Below are positions 1 through 13,615 of a DNA stretch of 64,000 nt, in pieces (the stretch's first letter is position 1; each line of letters starts with the position of its first letter). Under the pieces are notes generated by a model. That model worked only from the letters and a program-made list of their open reading frames with translations, ran no database searches and had not been told where the DNA came from. This DNA is from Megalonaias nervosa. Its lineage: Eukaryota; Mollusca; Bivalvia; Unionida; Unionidae. The translations under genes and the position numbers were made by a program. The DNA is taken from positions 22,518 through 86,517 of the forward strand of contig JAECUM010006784.1 in NCBI GenBank assembly GCA_016617855.1, given 5' to 3'.

Positions 1-2940
1 GAGACATTGAAAAATTTATGTGTATTAATCATTGATACATTGTTAAATTGATACTATAGAAATGGTAGTTCAGCTTTCCTCAAACAGGCACCCACTCATC
101 TACAGATATAGAGTGTCATTTTCAGAAATGGCCACGTCCCAAGCCTGGACTATAAATTTTGAAAATATACGGACACATAGTGGCTGGCTCAGCAATTCCA
201 CACATGCGTTTTGTTTGCCATAAAAGTCTATTAGTACACTTTCATTTATATATCATGATGACGGAGCTGAAACCATGATTACATTTTCTGTTTTTCCAGT
301 AACATTCGGCTTGAATAAGTGTCATCACTTCATGTCTCAAACATCGTTCTATTTACGGTGACGTATTACTACTAAACGACAAAGGGTAACGTCCTTGAGG
401 TGGCGCTCTACAGTTTCGTATTTTGCCTAGGTTAGAATTTTAAAGAAAAGGAATTACCCCGGGTATCCTCTCTAGTTATACTGGCTATTTAAAAAAGACT
501 TTGTATATCTTAGGCATTGTTAAAAGAACCTTTAATTCCCTTCATTTTGGTGTATGATTGATGGGCGTGATATGGGTTATAGAGTATACAGCTTGGCCTT
601 ACTCCAGATGTGCACCTTTCAAAAAAGTGCTAGCTCCACTTGGTCATTTTCACTTCCTGAACTTAGAGGTAAATTGTAAAAAACAAGCTGATAACTTTTT
701 TTTACATTTTATGTATTTGGTAATTCATTCATTGCACTTTCAGAAGCTGGTATTGTCTAGTCTGGCAAAATTCATTTTCCCTATTTTAATAGCTGCTAAG
801 GATAGTGTACTTTAGACAAATTCAGGCTGATTTTTGGAGCACAAGGGAGCAGTCATTTTAGTTAGCAGTGTGCTAAGATCATTTAAAATTTCCAAAAGTA
901 CAATATCCAAAGAAATGTCAGTCACATTACATCAATGTAGCATAAAGGTATGCCAACATTCTCTCCAATGTGCATGTTTTAAATGCTAACAACTTCACCT
1001 TACATACGTCACTCTCTCAAAAGTACATAATAACTGGTGAACGCCCCCTGAGTAATTCAAAGTCCTTAGCGTTATGTGACAAATGTGATCGCGATTTATT
1101 TGAACTAACGTTGATTAAATTCGTAGAATGATGCAAAATATAACTTGCTGCAAAAAATTGTGGCATGTATCTTCAGGTTTTTCAATCTTTTATGTCAAAT
1201 GAACATTTGCGCAGGATTCTCTTTGTGAAGAGATGGATGACCTTGACATTTAACGGCATTAACAGACGTTCAGGACATCGTAGTGCAACGCACCATTCAG
1301 GCCCGTCACTCTTGTATACTCCTAAGTTCATAAATTAATTTCGAGTTTTGCACAAATTAACTCGTGAACACGATATCTCGAAAGCAATAATTTAGATATG
1401 ATGTTCATCGAATTTTTCTCGGACAGGGAGTCGATGTTTTCCAAACTGCAGTCATGTGTACATAATAAGAAATGGGTAATGATAAGACGTATGGTTACCT
1501 GAGTTTGTGCTCCGCGATACGATCGTTATCCTCATTTTCTCTAAATATTGATATCTATATGCAAGGTTCAAACTGAACCCGCTAAAATTTGGTAATATCT
1601 TACAATATTTGAATGTTAGCTGAGATCACCTTGTCCTTGTAGTTGATGCCAGTGAAAAATTGCTACCCTTTGTTATCCATTTTTCCAAACTGATGTTTTC
1701 TGACACTTTTGTCTATTCCTACACGATATTTTTACGCAGTAATACATTTTGCGTGACAGTGTTCCTTGTCGGCGACAAATGATTTTTGAAAAATAAATAT
1801 TTGCAACAAGGAAAATAAGAAAGAAATAAAGAACCACCTATATGGACCGAATGAAATATCATAGTTTTTCATCAATGAACAGAGAAATATTTCAGCACTT
1901 AAATTTGCTTACGGTTGTGCAAAAGATCAAATTATCATTACCACCACAAGTCTGAAACCGAGTAGAATTTAGTGATTTGTGGAAAATTCGCACGTGGAGC
2001 AGTTCTGATCGTTATGGCGGTCATAAAGAGCAAACACGACAACTCCAACATAAATGAAAAAAGTATATAATCATAACAAAACAAAATACTGGTATGATTT
2101 AGTAAATCATATGTATTGTCCCCCCCCCATTTAAGCTCATACAGAGTTTTATTTTCAGAAACGATCATGTCCTTAGAGTTACGTTTTAAAAAATGTTCCA
2201 AATGTCAGCATGATTAACGAGGTGGCGAGTGTGACAATCCCACGCACGTTCCATTATTTGTCCTAGATATTAATTACCACACTTTCATTTACACTTTTAA
2301 TTTAGAAGGATAAAATAGCATTCATTTATGGAGGTCTACGATTTGATGACGCTCGTTGGACATCTGGCACAAATCCGAAATTGTGATCTGCGGTATTGAG
2401 GAACGGTTGCTAATAAGTTGATTGGTCTAATGGAGAGAAACCATTACATCGCTGTCAGTTTCCGAAGACTGCCATTGGTTACACCTTGGGTGAGTTAAAC
2501 CTGATACTTATCGAAAGTTTAGATCGATTACCTTTTTTTCAAGAATATTTGTAAACATTGATTTTCTGGAATTATCGTGCAATATGACAGGTAATACATG
2601 CTTAAAATTTCCATATTGAATGCATATATTAGATACTGATTTATAGCTCGTTTATCATTGATCGTCCTTAATCAACTCCCAAGAAATAATGACAATGTAT
2701 ACATATCGTAAGTAATTTACAAAGCCAGATGAGGTATATACCGACTGAAACTAGAATCTGTTATGACAAGCTTTCACTTAAATTGAGAAATCTTCCCTAA
2801 ATCTTGGCTTAAATTTAGGATTAGAATCCAGCAATCTAAATGGCTGAAATTTTAGTCTGACTTAAAATTTACAAATCAAATAACACTGGTCTAAACCTGT
2901 CTTACGACTTAGTGAAATTGAGGCCTGGTGCTCGTCTGCG
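1..2940. other. Non-coding AT-rich DNA
   Basis: No open frame here looks like a protein and I see no RNA gene. The longest frames are under 90 codons, without domain-like composition. From about 2760 the text AAATTGAG/CTTAAATTTAGG-like words become repetitive and grade into the minisatellite that follows. Confidence 0.6.
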
Positions 2941-2943
2941 TGA

Positions 2944-3455
2944 AACAGCCTCTAGTAATTCAGATCTAAGGCTGACTGAAAATACCGTCTAGTAATTTGG
3001 ATGTTAGATTGGTTGAAAATAGCCTCTAGTAATTCAGATCTTTGATTGAATGAAAATAGCCTCTAGTAATTGAGATCTTTGATTGGTTGAAAATAGACTC
3101 TAGTAATTCAGACCTTCGGTTGGTTGAAAATAGCTTCTAGTAATTGAGATCTTAGATTTGTTGAAAATAGACTCTAGCAATTCAGATCTTAGATTGGTTG
3201 AAAATAGACTCTAGTAATGCAGATTGGTTGAAAATAGACTCTAGTAACTCAGATCTTAGACTGGTTGAAAATGTACTCTAGTAATTCAGATCTTTGATTG
3301 GTTGAAAATAGACTCTAGTAATTCAGACTTTAGGTTGGTTGAAAATAGACTAGTAATTCAGACCTTAGGTTGGCTGAAAATAGCTTCTAGTAATTCAGAT
3401 CTTAGATTGGTTGAAATATACTCTAGTAATTCAGATCTTAGATTGGTTGGTCATA
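2944..3455. repeat. Minisatellite, about 37-bp unit
   Basis: About 13 imperfect copies of a unit of roughly 37 bp, built around the words CTAGTAATTCAGATCTTAGA and TTGGTTGAAAATAGACT. Some copies are shortened (for example near 3210 and 3345). One strand is open for 63 codons only because a few units happen to lack stops; I do not call it a gene. Confidence 0.9.
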
Positions 3456-3957
3456 ACAAGGAAGAAATTCAAGCAAGCCATATTGCAATTTGAGCATGCA
3501 TTTATTTTTGTTTGTGTATTTTCTAATATTTAAGATTCTTTTGTGTTTACGTACAACTCTTTAAACAGCAATATCAATTTCAAATTGATGGACTGAATAC
3601 AGTACTAATTCGAGTAAAGGACACATATACATTTTCTTGCGACTACTGTGTCCAGTTACTTATCATTTATGCCGACAAATGTGTTGGAATTTCAGTTATC
3701 GTAAACTCTAGTTGTGACCACCATTTGTGGCTCCATTATATACAAGTTTTTTTGAGTCAGATATACCAATTATGTAAGGAAGATATCAACGAGAAACGAT
3801 TGGCATTCGTTTTGCAGTAGGAGGAAATGCTTTCATTTTTGGGGGAGAAATGGCGTTAATTAGACGATGTACCTTATTTTACTTAACTTCAGCAGTGTTA
3901 TGCTTCTAATGGTAGTTGAAGTAATTGCATCGAATGGTAGTTGAAGTAATAGTGGCA
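3456..3957. other. Anonymous DNA between tandem repeats
   Basis: I see no gene, palindrome or repeat structure in this stretch. At its right end short GGTAGTTGAAGTAAT duplications lead into the TAG microsatellite. Confidence 0.5.
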
Positions 3958-4785
3958 TCATTAGTAGTAGTAGTAGTAGTAGTAAGTAGTAGTAGTAGCA
4001 GTAGTAAGTAGTAGTAGTAGAAATTAGTAGTAGTAGGAGTAGCAAGTAGTAGTAGTAGTAGTAAGTAGTAGTAGTAAGCAAAAGTTGTAGAAAGAAGAAG
4101 TAGTAGTAGGTAGTAGTAAATAGTAGTAAGCAGAAGTAGTAGAAAGTAGAAGTAGTAGTAGTAATAAGTAGTAGTAAGCAGTAGTAGTAGAAAGTAGAAG
4201 TAGTAGTAGTAGTAAGTAGTTGTAAGCAGTAGTAGTAGTAGAAAGTAGAAGTAGTAGTAGCAGTAGTCAGTAGTAGTAAGTAGTAGTAGTAGAAATTAGT
4301 AGTAGTAAATAGTAGTAGTAAGTAGTAGTAGTAGTAGAAATTAGTAGTAGTAAATAGTAGTAGTAGTAGAAATTAGTAGCATTAGGAGTAGCAAGCAGTA
4401 GTAGTAGTAGAAAGTAGAAGTAGTAGTAGTAGTAGTAAGTAGTAGTGGTAGTAGAAAGTAGTAGTAGTAGGAGTAGCAAGTAGTAGTAGTAGAAATTAGT
4501 AGTAGTAAGTAGTAGTAGTAGAAATTAGTAGTAGTAAGTAGTAGTAGTAGAAATTAGTAGTAGTAGGAGTAGCAAGTAGTAGTAGTAGAAAGTGGAAGTA
4601 GTAGTAAGTAGTAGTAGAAATTAGTAGTAGTAAGTAGTAGTAGTAGAAATTAGTAGTAGTAGTAGTAGTAGAAATTAGTAGTAGTAGGAGTAGCATGTAG
4701 TAGTAGTAGAAAGTAGAAGTAGTAGTAGTAGTAAGTAGAAGTAGTAGTAAGCAGCAGCAGCAGAAGTGGTAGTAGTAGTAATTGT
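3958..4785. repeat. Compound TAG/GTA microsatellite
   Basis: About 830 bp made almost wholly of TAG trinucleotides interrupted by AAG, AAAT, CAG and GGAG variants, with higher-order periods such as GTAGTAGTAGAAATTAGTAGTAGTAAGTA. It is long and compositionally pure. Translated frames give only Leu, Thr and Tyr strings, so none of them is treated as a gene. Confidence 0.95.
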
Positions 4786-4865
4786 TGTTTATTTCTTAAG
4801 ATTTGGAAGCGCTCAAGATAAAGGAGTAAAAGAAGCAACGCTGCAGATGCTACTGGTTTCATGCC

Positions 4866-4866
<1 letters not shown>

Positions 4867-4930
<64 letters not shown>
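4867..4930. repeat. (GA)n microsatellite
   Basis: About 31 uninterrupted GA dinucleotides. It abuts the candidate exon at 4970 and creates a false Arg-Glu repeat at the start of the open frame that crosses it. Confidence 0.97.
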
Positions 4931-4934
<4 letters not shown>

Positions 4935-4969
4935 ACTTGCATTTAGCACGTTTATTCATTATATTTCAG

Positions 4970-5268
4970 TAATAAGTGTGTCCATCGTAGCTGTTGCTCA
5001 GCCTCTTTTGTTCAACACCAGAGTCGTGAATAGTGAGCATTTGCAGGACATTTCCCTCGATAACATATATAACCCACCAACTGTCCTGGAATCTGTAGAA
5101 TTTCGTCCTAGACAAAGGACTCCGGATGGAAATGGAATGAATATAACCACAACTGCATATAAGGAATTATTGCATAGAACTAGAAGGAATTCAGCAACAG
5201 TCTTGAGTAGAACGATCCTTCTGGCCAAGAATGCACATGATCTGGCTTACAAAAGGTTTTATTATTTG
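4970..5268 (+). CDS. Possible host exon, unidentified protein
   Basis: A stretch of 299 bp follows a pyrimidine-rich ATATTTCAG (acceptor-like) and ends at TTG|GTGAGT (a strong donor-like site). It is open throughout and has balanced, protein-like composition, unlike the flanking repeats. It starts with a hydrophobic run (SVSIVAVAQPLLF) that could be the end of a signal peptide, then a polar segment with an NIT glycosylation-type site, then a basic, helical-looking end (RTILLAKNAHDLAYKRF). I do not recognise the family. The next open block with a donor (5650-5800) has an incompatible phase, so a multi-exon gene is not demonstrated. It could be chance. Confidence 0.28.
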
Positions 5269-5608
5269 GTGAGTAACAATTACATAGATTTCATTTAATT
5301 CTTTGTCGTCTATTTGTCTTTTTAAGGTGTATAAATTGATAAGACGTTCTGGAAGAGTTTCACTCTTATACTCGGAACTTCCTTGCACATGAATTAATTC
5401 CGCGACATTTTGTTAACTTTCCACACAATTTTAGTCTGTATCTATTGCAAATATATATGGAAAAAAACGAAAATATCGTAGTCCAATTAAGACACTATTT
5501 AACTTTCCTCGCCATGCATGCCTAGAACCACAACCCAGATTCACTTGCGAAATGACGTCCTATTTAGCTGTCTCTTAAAAAAACACCAATGGCCTTAACA
5601 CACTGCGT

Positions 5609-5645
<37 letters not shown>
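5609..5645. repeat. (GT)n microsatellite
   Basis: About 18 GT dinucleotides. The Cys-Val repeat in the overlapping open frame comes from this. Confidence 0.95.
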
Positions 5646-5647
<2 letters not shown>

Positions 5648-8600
5648 AGTAATTTATATGGAAGTTACTTTTTGGATAAACTCACGATAATAGTCAGAAT
5701 GACCCTAGTCTTCTTTGATAATTACCAAAAACCAAGATTGTTCGCACTCGAAAACTGGTGTCGAATAATTAATATTTTTCGGCATGCATGGTACAGAACG
5801 GTAAGCAGTGCTGCATATGGATGGGCATTATGTGAGGGGTTCAGAATGATAGGAGTTGGTCAAAATATTGTTCATCCGAGGTTCCAACACCCAGCATCAT
5901 TCAGAGATATCTGAGGTGCAATGTAAAAATTGAATAGTAAATTTGAATTTTATTCACCTTTAAGAACAGAAGTGATAATGAAAAGTTTCTCACGTAATCA
6001 TGAGTTTCTAATGATAGTCCTGTTTAGTGACCGGCCAAAATAAAATAATAATAATAATAATTAAAAAAATTGTAAAAAGTTAAAAAACACAACCTCGCCC
6101 CACCCTCCACAGATAAAGCCACAAAAGTACCGATTATTAAAGTGCTGTACTAAATGTTGTAACAGAATCAGTGTGTTTCAAGATTTTTCTTCCAACATTC
6201 ATAATAGCAGAGTGTGGTATTTATGGTCTACCGTAAAATCAAACTTCATAGATATGTGAAAAAAATTCTCAGTATAGAGTTTTTCTCCAGTGTACCTCAA
6301 GCGGAGTACATCGACAGATATGCGGTACAATTTATCATCATAATCAGCTCCCCGGACCGTCGCCAGTGGTCTGCAATACATGGGTATGTACGTATGTCTG
6401 TATGTGTATCTAGCAAGCAATTCCACCAACTGGTAAGAGTATATACTGTTTTGGACGTTTCACAGCATGGTCTTAATATTTTATCTAAATTGGCATTTGT
6501 TCTAAGTAGAAGCTCAATATTCAAAGCAAAGTATGTGTAGTTTTGTTGGACATAAAAATGACTCTTGGATCTGATGCTTAAATAGACGTGTTCAATATGA
6601 CTTGGTCTATTCATTATTGTTTTGACTGGTGAGTAACCAATTTTCTTTTTTTAAAATCCATTTTATTTTAAAGGCATGCAATATGAATGCCCTCCTTTTC
6701 AGTGTTTACATTAGTTACATTGCACGTGAATATATTTATCGAAGTTGGTGTAAAGTAGTTCTCGGTACTTTTTATTCAGAAATGAACGCAGAATGGCGTG
6801 ATCACCTGGTTATGTTCTGACCAATGGAAATGTTCGTTACATTTACCAACTAATGCAAATTCAATTATCATTTACACAAATCACATGAGCTCAAATATAC
6901 TATCGATATGTGCATCTTTAGATGCTGACCACAATAAGAACCAAGTTCATACAAATAACAAGCAAAATCTGCAAGACAAACTCTAATTTCGCTGACGAGA
7001 TTGTCATACTATGCATTAAACTACAAACACAAAGGACATAACTCTAGGAAAGTGATTTATTGATATTCGCATCTTTAGGTGACAACCATACTATTTATCA
7101 GTTTCGCTTACGAGACTGCTACATGTAAAAAAGCCAAAATCTCTTTTAAAAAAAATAGTGAGAGCAAACTTATAATGTGGATATGGACTCAAATGTCGCA
7201 TGAATCTATAAAGGTTTCGGGTGAGTCCTCCTTCAAAACTATTCGTGACTGGTTGCGAAAATATTGGTTTCAGTTTCTGTTTATGCTCACCGATTGTTAC
7301 TGAACTAAAATATTCAGAAAATCTAATACCTTGTTCACAGGCTGGAGTTTTGCAAAACGTTATGCCAAAAGTTAAATATATTCAATCTTTGTTTACGTCA
7401 ACACAAATGATTAGTAGTGTAATACATAGCAAATTACTACTGGTAAATAAGTAAAAATGATGCTTCTGTACTTACTTGATGCACGAATAGCAAACCAACA
7501 GGGAAATGTGCAGTCTTTTGTAATAGTACAGAATTAAGGATACTGAATAAACAAAATTTAAAGATAGTAATAACGAAAAAAAGCCTGAGAGATTCGTTTA
7601 AAAGAAATGGAAATGAATGCAGATTTTACGGCTGTCATAATCCTGATTTAAATTAATTTTGGGATGATATGAGACAACATTGAAGAATATCTGTGGAACA
7701 ACTCAGCAATTTGATTCAACAATCAGGCATAAAAATAATTAGCACAACAGCTAACTATAATCCAGCACATTTTTTTTTTTTTTTTTTTTTTTTGTGCCTA
7801 AAGATAATCAGCAAGAGATGTAATCTAAAATTTTCTAGAGACTCGAGTTCTTTGGATGGATTCCTGAAAATCCTTAAAATAACTAGTGCAAGAGGAATTA
7901 AGACTGAAAGATGCAGAACCTAAGGTGTACACATATGCTGATGACACTTATTTCAATTCATCTGTGAGAGAGAAAAAACTGAAAACAAACTTTCGATACG
8001 GCAAAGGACATAGAAAAAGGTGCGTGAGTACGATCATTTAACAGACAAGTGTAGAGGTAATGCACATAACGAACGGAATTTTGAATTTAAGATATCCAAT
8101 AGCATACCATTGCTCGTTCGTAACTTGTCCGGGTATGTCAGTCATCTGTTGATAAAGACATTGGTTAAAAGACGATGTTTAGACTTGAAAATGAAGTTGA
8201 TTAATGATCAGAAAGGTACACAGTCAACTGTACTAAATTGTTATGTACATTAAAAACCAAAGAGAAATACACTATTCACTACAAAAACTTAAATTTGTAC
8301 GTGCTTAAACTTGATAAAAGACATATATTTGTCTTGTTTGATTAGTAACCACGATTAAACTCTTGCATTTAGTTAAATCAAATTTGAGCCAAAAAACAAC
8401 AAATGATTTCGAGAAAGACTTCCTCAAATTCATGAATAAAGTTGTATTTTGTAAACGGAAGGAAAATTCAGAAAAGAAACAACAGTGAAGACATGATACT
8501 ATTTAAACAGCAGAAAGATTTATAATTAGCCATGAGAACAATTACTGACACTGAGTTAGTTTCAGCCAGTTCGAAAAAAGCAAGACAAATTTTAAAAAAA

Positions 8601-9526
8601 AGTTTACAGTTTACTTACGCTGTATGAGTTATCAGAACTGTTATTATATGAATTTGACTATAATAAGAACAAGAAAGGAATACCGTGATAAAATAAGACA
8701 GTTAATGACTGATACCGATTCAATGCGTACCAATGTTGGTACAGAAAACTTTTTCAATGACGAGACGGATAACGTAAAGATTTGGATAACATTGACTATT
8801 TAATCGATAACATATTTTTTTATCCCACAAGCCAAAGAGAAAATCTAAACGAGCTAAAATTTTGTTCCGCTGGTCATGCTTGAGATTTATCTACAGTTTC
8901 TACTTGTATTATTCTTTCCGTAAAGCAACACTAACAGATGTGTATTTTCTCAGAAATCCTTTATAACATTGTTATATGTTTGAAAGATCAAATAAGTTGA
9001 TATTTCAAAGTATCTACCACTGCAATCTTGTTTGATCAGATTAGTTATATCTTTTTACCCAGTCAAAATTTCCACAATGAGTGATAAGAAACAAAGAATT
9101 TGTACTTTGGTACACATCAACTAGTATCTCTAACCAATTATATAATTTAACCTCGGGAACTTTAAGGGTCAATATCTCATCACCGAGTGACCACTTACTG
9201 TTGTCGTACTTGTTGATTAGAAAAGTGGAAAAAATGATAACAGTGTAATCGAATTTTTTCCCCACGGTTTGCCACTTCACAAATTATCATATTATGACAC
9301 ACACACATAGGTAAATGCTTTGCCATTTCGTTAAGTTCATTTGACAATATCAAAACATAAATAAAATAGCTTATTGTCTTGAATGTTTACCTGAGTAGCA
9401 GACATGAAAGAAAATATACTGTTGGTAAGCATGATCATTGTATTTTCTGTTGATTTACCGAGAGACACCGCGTTGAACATTAACTAATTTAGAACACCAA
9501 AATGCAGTTTGTTATCCGTACTTCTC
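5646..9526. other. Anonymous non-coding DNA
   Basis: Short open frames only. A few end at GTAAG-like sites (5801 and 6433), which could be remnants or chance exons, but their phases do not link. A poly-T run lies at 7770-7793 and an AAT run at about 6043. I see no gene I can support. Confidence 0.5.
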
Positions 9527-9730
9527 AGATCAAGCCAGATAGAATGGATATCAATGTAACAAACTGAGATCAAGTCGTATAGAATGGTTATCAGTGTAAC
9601 AAATTGAGATAAAGTCGTATACAATGGTTATCAGTGTAACAAATTAAAATCAAATCAGATAGACTAGTTTTCAGTATAAAAATAATTGAAATCAAGTCAT
9701 ATACGATCATTATCAATATAACAAATTGGA
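9527..9730. repeat. 40-bp tandem repeat, five copies
   Basis: Five consecutive copies of a unit of about 40 bp, typified by AGATCAAGTCGTATAGAATGG followed by TTATCAGTGTAACAAATTG. The first three are nearly identical and the last two have diverged and carry small insertions. Confidence 0.9.
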
Positions 9731-10450
9731 ACACAAAAACATTGCTTATTTCCAAACAGTTTAATTGTTCATCAGAATCAAAGAAAACCTTGTGGCTTCT
9801 GCAAAATGTTAACGCAATAAAATCCTTGAAAAAAATTGATATTGGTAGATCTTCTGTTGTCAAACATTTTTTTAATTTTTGTTTTTGCTGATTTGTCAGA
9901 CTTTTCTGGGTTACTGTCTCTGCTTATGTTTTTTTTTTTTTACACCATATCATATCACCTTTAAAGCGAATTCTGGGATTGTCAAATATGAGATTTGTTA
10001 AAGTTAAATCGGCTGCTATGGCGACGAGTCTCTCTGAAGTGATATATTCAGAAATATAGCAATTCACTTTTCGGTGCTTGTCAGTAATTGATTCCTGATT
10101 ATGGACCTGATTACAAAGTAGTTTTATAGTATTCGAGGCAAACATTTTCCAGTTTATAATCTTGATTACCACTTACGATCACTTCAGTGGCCTTTGTCTC
10201 TGCAACGGTAAATCTTAAATCCAGCGGACGGGCACAAGTGTATAGTGAATACATTTTTCATCCTAATTGCCCTTAAATATCTTAATAACTACATATATTC
10301 GTAGGACATAAAGATGTGTCATTCACTTGAAAATATCATCTCTTCCGTAGGATATGGTGATATCTCTCAAAAGCATTCTATACCAATCGTTAACAACTGC
10401 TTTGTTAGCAGCTCTCTTTACCTTACATCAGATGACTCAAAGAAACTACC

Positions 10451-10585
10451 TATTACAAACAGAATATTCTGACACATTTGCATCAACGACACAAAGAAAA
10501 TAACTAGGACAATCAGAATATTCTGACACCTTTACATCAAATGCCACAATGAAAATGACTATTACAATCAGAATATTATGACATA
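10451..10585. repeat. Short tandem repeat, about 61-bp unit
   Basis: A little over two copies of a unit containing CAGAATATTCTGACAC and CACAAAGAAAATAACTA words. The GAATATTC core is itself palindromic. No coding content. Confidence 0.75.
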
Positions 10586-10930
10586 GCTTTGGAATAGTTA
10601 TCAGTACAGAATGCGCTGATTTAACAACAAATGAATTAAAAATATTGAGTAAATTTATGATTCTTTAACAAGAATAATTTTTTTTTTTATTTTGAAAAGT
10701 CACATATTCGGGAGCTAAAAGCTCTATATTTAAATCACGAGAATTAAATAAATCCGGTACATTTTCTCAATCTATAATTGATGCTTTGGAAATAATAGTT
10801 AGTGTTGTGAGCAGTTAAATACATAAACTTTTCAGTTCCGAATTTTATTCGGTATTTACAGAATCTTTGTCAACCACTATCTGAAAAATAAATACATGCT
10901 GTTATGAAAGGCATGGTTCATTAATACTAT

Positions 10931-11032
10931 AAATACATTCCTGACTCGGAACAATGTATACTGTAAATACATTCCTGACTCGGAACAATGTATACTGTAA
11001 ATACATCCCTGATTTGGGACAGTGTAGATATA
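10931..11032. repeat. 34-bp tandem repeat, three copies
   Basis: Three head-to-tail copies of a 34-bp unit containing ACATTCCTGACTCGGAACAA. Copies one and two are almost identical; copy three carries several substitutions. Confidence 0.9.
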
Positions 11033-11203
11033 AAATATCAAGACATATATTGTCATTTTTATAGATCGAACTGCATTCTTTGTATTTAACAAACTCAAAT
11101 TAAACGCAAGGACAGGTACAGATGACTGTCAAACAAGATATAAGCAAGTTTGAGGTGATCCAGGCAAGGTATAGATGACTGCAAATCTTGCCGTTCCATT
11201 TCG

Positions 11204-11204
<1 letters not shown>

Positions 11205-11260
<56 letters not shown>
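11205..11260. repeat. CTT and ATT microsatellites
   Basis: A (CTT)n run of about eight units followed directly by a (TTA)n run of about ten units. Together they form the pyrimidine-rich tract in front of the possible splice acceptor at 11269. Confidence 0.9.
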
Positions 11261-11264
<4 letters not shown>

Positions 11265-11269
11265 TACAG

Positions 11270-11413
11270 GAGCCATTGTGCAGTCTAAGACAAATTGTTC
11301 GGAGACAGCTGGCAATTTATGAGGATCTATGCAGAAAACAAGAATATGCCCAGAATCATATTCTTATTCTACTGCGATCTCTGAATGCAAAACTGCGCCA
11401 ATATCATTGTTTG
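11270..11413 (+). CDS. Possible host exon, unidentified protein
   Basis: A 144-bp block preceded by TTTACAG and followed by GTAATATT. It is open in phase 0 at both ends (48 codons). The peptide is helical-looking and charged, for example RRQLAIYEDLCRKQEYAQNH. Acceptor, donor, phase and composition fit an internal exon. I know of no family match and see no partner exon nearby, so this remains tentative. Confidence 0.3.
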
Positions 11414-11456
11414 GTAATATTTCTCTCTTTCTCCCTTTCACACAATAGTTATAGTT

Positions 11457-11474
11457 ATATATATATATATATAA

Positions 11475-11525
<51 letters not shown>
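11457..11525. repeat. (AT)n microsatellite
   Basis: About 33 AT dinucleotides with one AAG interruption near 11473. It can form a cruciform. Confidence 0.95.
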
Positions 11526-11528
<3 letters not shown>

Positions 11529-13490
11529 ATGCCATCATCAAATCTCATCAATACTGCACGCTATGACGCTTGCCCCTAGAAACTGGTTAATTACTCGGGC
11601 TGAGAAATATTTCCCCAACACCATCTTCCCATAATCAAACAAATAATCACTAAAATCTAATAAATGTATAATATGGAGACGTAAATAAAAAGGCGCATAC
11701 TCTAGATTTATTACAGTATTGATATCTCTGTTCATGTGATAGCGTGTTTACGAAGATTTAATTAATCGGTTTCATACACATATGTATTACGTCTCATTGA
11801 AAAGAAAATTCCAAATTAAATTGATCGCAATTAAAAAGAAGCGATTTAGACAAAACTTATTGTTCATATATATATTTCATACCTTTCTTGAGTCTTACAA
11901 CACAGAGAAAGCGATATACCTCACTGTTATGTATGCATGAAAAATTAAACCGTATAATTAGAACTCGGTAACCGACCAACGTACAGTGGGGTTTGTAAAT
12001 GCTAAATCGAAACATTCACCTTTATTATACCGTATTCAGTTGTCAATACAGTATTGCTAGGGTAACATTTTCACAGAGATAATACAAAATATGCAAAGAG
12101 CATAAGCAATTTTTTTTGAAACCTAATATCATGAACAAAAACAAAAACCACAATAAAGGCGAGAACGATAATCACGACAACAACTAAAGCAAGGAGTTCG
12201 GAGGGGCAGACAACCGCAAAGGCTTCAGGGTAGGCGTGGAAGGGCCTGGGGTGAGTAGTAGTTGCATTAAGTAGAAGCATCAGCAGCAATAGTAGTGTTA
12301 GTAGTAGTTTCATCAGCAGTAGTAGTAGTGTTAGTAATAGTCTTTGATTGTCCCAAATGATATATTTTGTGCATTATGTTTGATTCTTTTGACTTGATTG
12401 CTGAATTGTAAAGTCGTCTAGTCTATGTATGACCTGTCTGGTAGCACAGGTGCTACGAATATGTAATTTAATTACTTCTGTGTTAGTTTTAAATTCTTTT
12501 TTATTTTATTTTTGTTTCATTACATTTTATTATAATGATAATTTTCACGGGATTTGACTATTTTCGAAAAATCACTTCTCTGTTTTGATCTGATTTGAAC
12601 GTAAAAGGTATTACATTATCAGTATTTTTAGCTCACTTTGGTTGAGAAGTTTTGTAAACACTAAACGAAAATGATTGGCTATTACCAAGGTCATGTTCGG
12701 CCCACGTGTTAGCTAAGTTGAAACAGCCTTTCTTTTTTAATTTATTTTCAGTGTGGGAATCTGATTCTTAGATAGGGCTATTCTCGCTTACGTGATAATT
12801 GGCATTTTTTTTTACTGCGCTGTTCAAATTAGTGATCACGTAGCCCGTCACGTGAGCCACCATGTGATCTAAAATCGCGGCTTAAAACAGACGCTCTCTA
12901 GTAGATTTATGAGTCTTATTTTAAACCTTGAAGGTTCAAGAGGTTTTTATTGTTGTTGCCAGTTTGTTCTGAAGTTCATCTATTTTTGGGGATTTAATAA
13001 TTTAAATTCTCTAGAAAACAACACAAGTGCTTTTCTTTATGAAAATTCTGGGACAAAGACATTCAGTAGAAATTTATTCTGGAATTCTAAACAGAACATT
13101 ATAAATTGTGTTTCAACGAGGAACTGTTGCCATCAGTACAATGACCTCATCTGACGTCATCGCCTTCCATATTGGAACTTCATAGAGATTCGAACCTGGA
13201 TTCAGTTAGATCTGTTTAGTGATGCGACTTACATTGTTCAATTCTAGGATTAATTTTTGGATTATATTCACAAACCGTAAGTCCTATTTCATATTTTTAT
13301 CTTGTTTTCTAGGGATATAAATTATTTTGTCAAAATTTACAAAGCTTGTTGACTTCACTCTTTTCTTTTGTTACCTTTGTACGAGCCTACATGTAATACA
13401 GGAAACATGGTAGTAGAAACATCCGAGATACCAGGTTCATACTTTTAATATCAATCAGTACAAGAAATCTGTCGGGATTTGTTGTTGTTG
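11526..13490. other. Anonymous non-coding DNA
   Basis: No gene seen. A minor TAG/CAGCAG-type repeat lies at 12250-12345. The rest is AT-rich without recognisable structure. Confidence 0.5.
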
Positions 13491-13496
13491 CTTGAT

Positions 13497-13516
13497 ATTA
13501 TTATTATTATTACTAT

Positions 13517-13549
<33 letters not shown>

Positions 13550-13615
13550 CAGCAGCAGTAGTAGTAGTAGTAGTAGCAGTAGTGGTGGTGGTGGTTGCAG
13601 CAGTAGTAGTAGTTA
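13497..13615. repeat. ATT / TAG / GTG microsatellite cluster
   Basis: An (ATT)n run passes into (TAG)n with AGC interruptions and ends in a short GGT/GTG run. The Thr-rich minus-strand frame crossing it is a product of the repeat. Confidence 0.93.

Noticed and set aside
3860..4949. Several minus-strand open frames rich in Leu, Thr and Tyr
   Set aside because: They are translations of the TAG-type and GA microsatellites.
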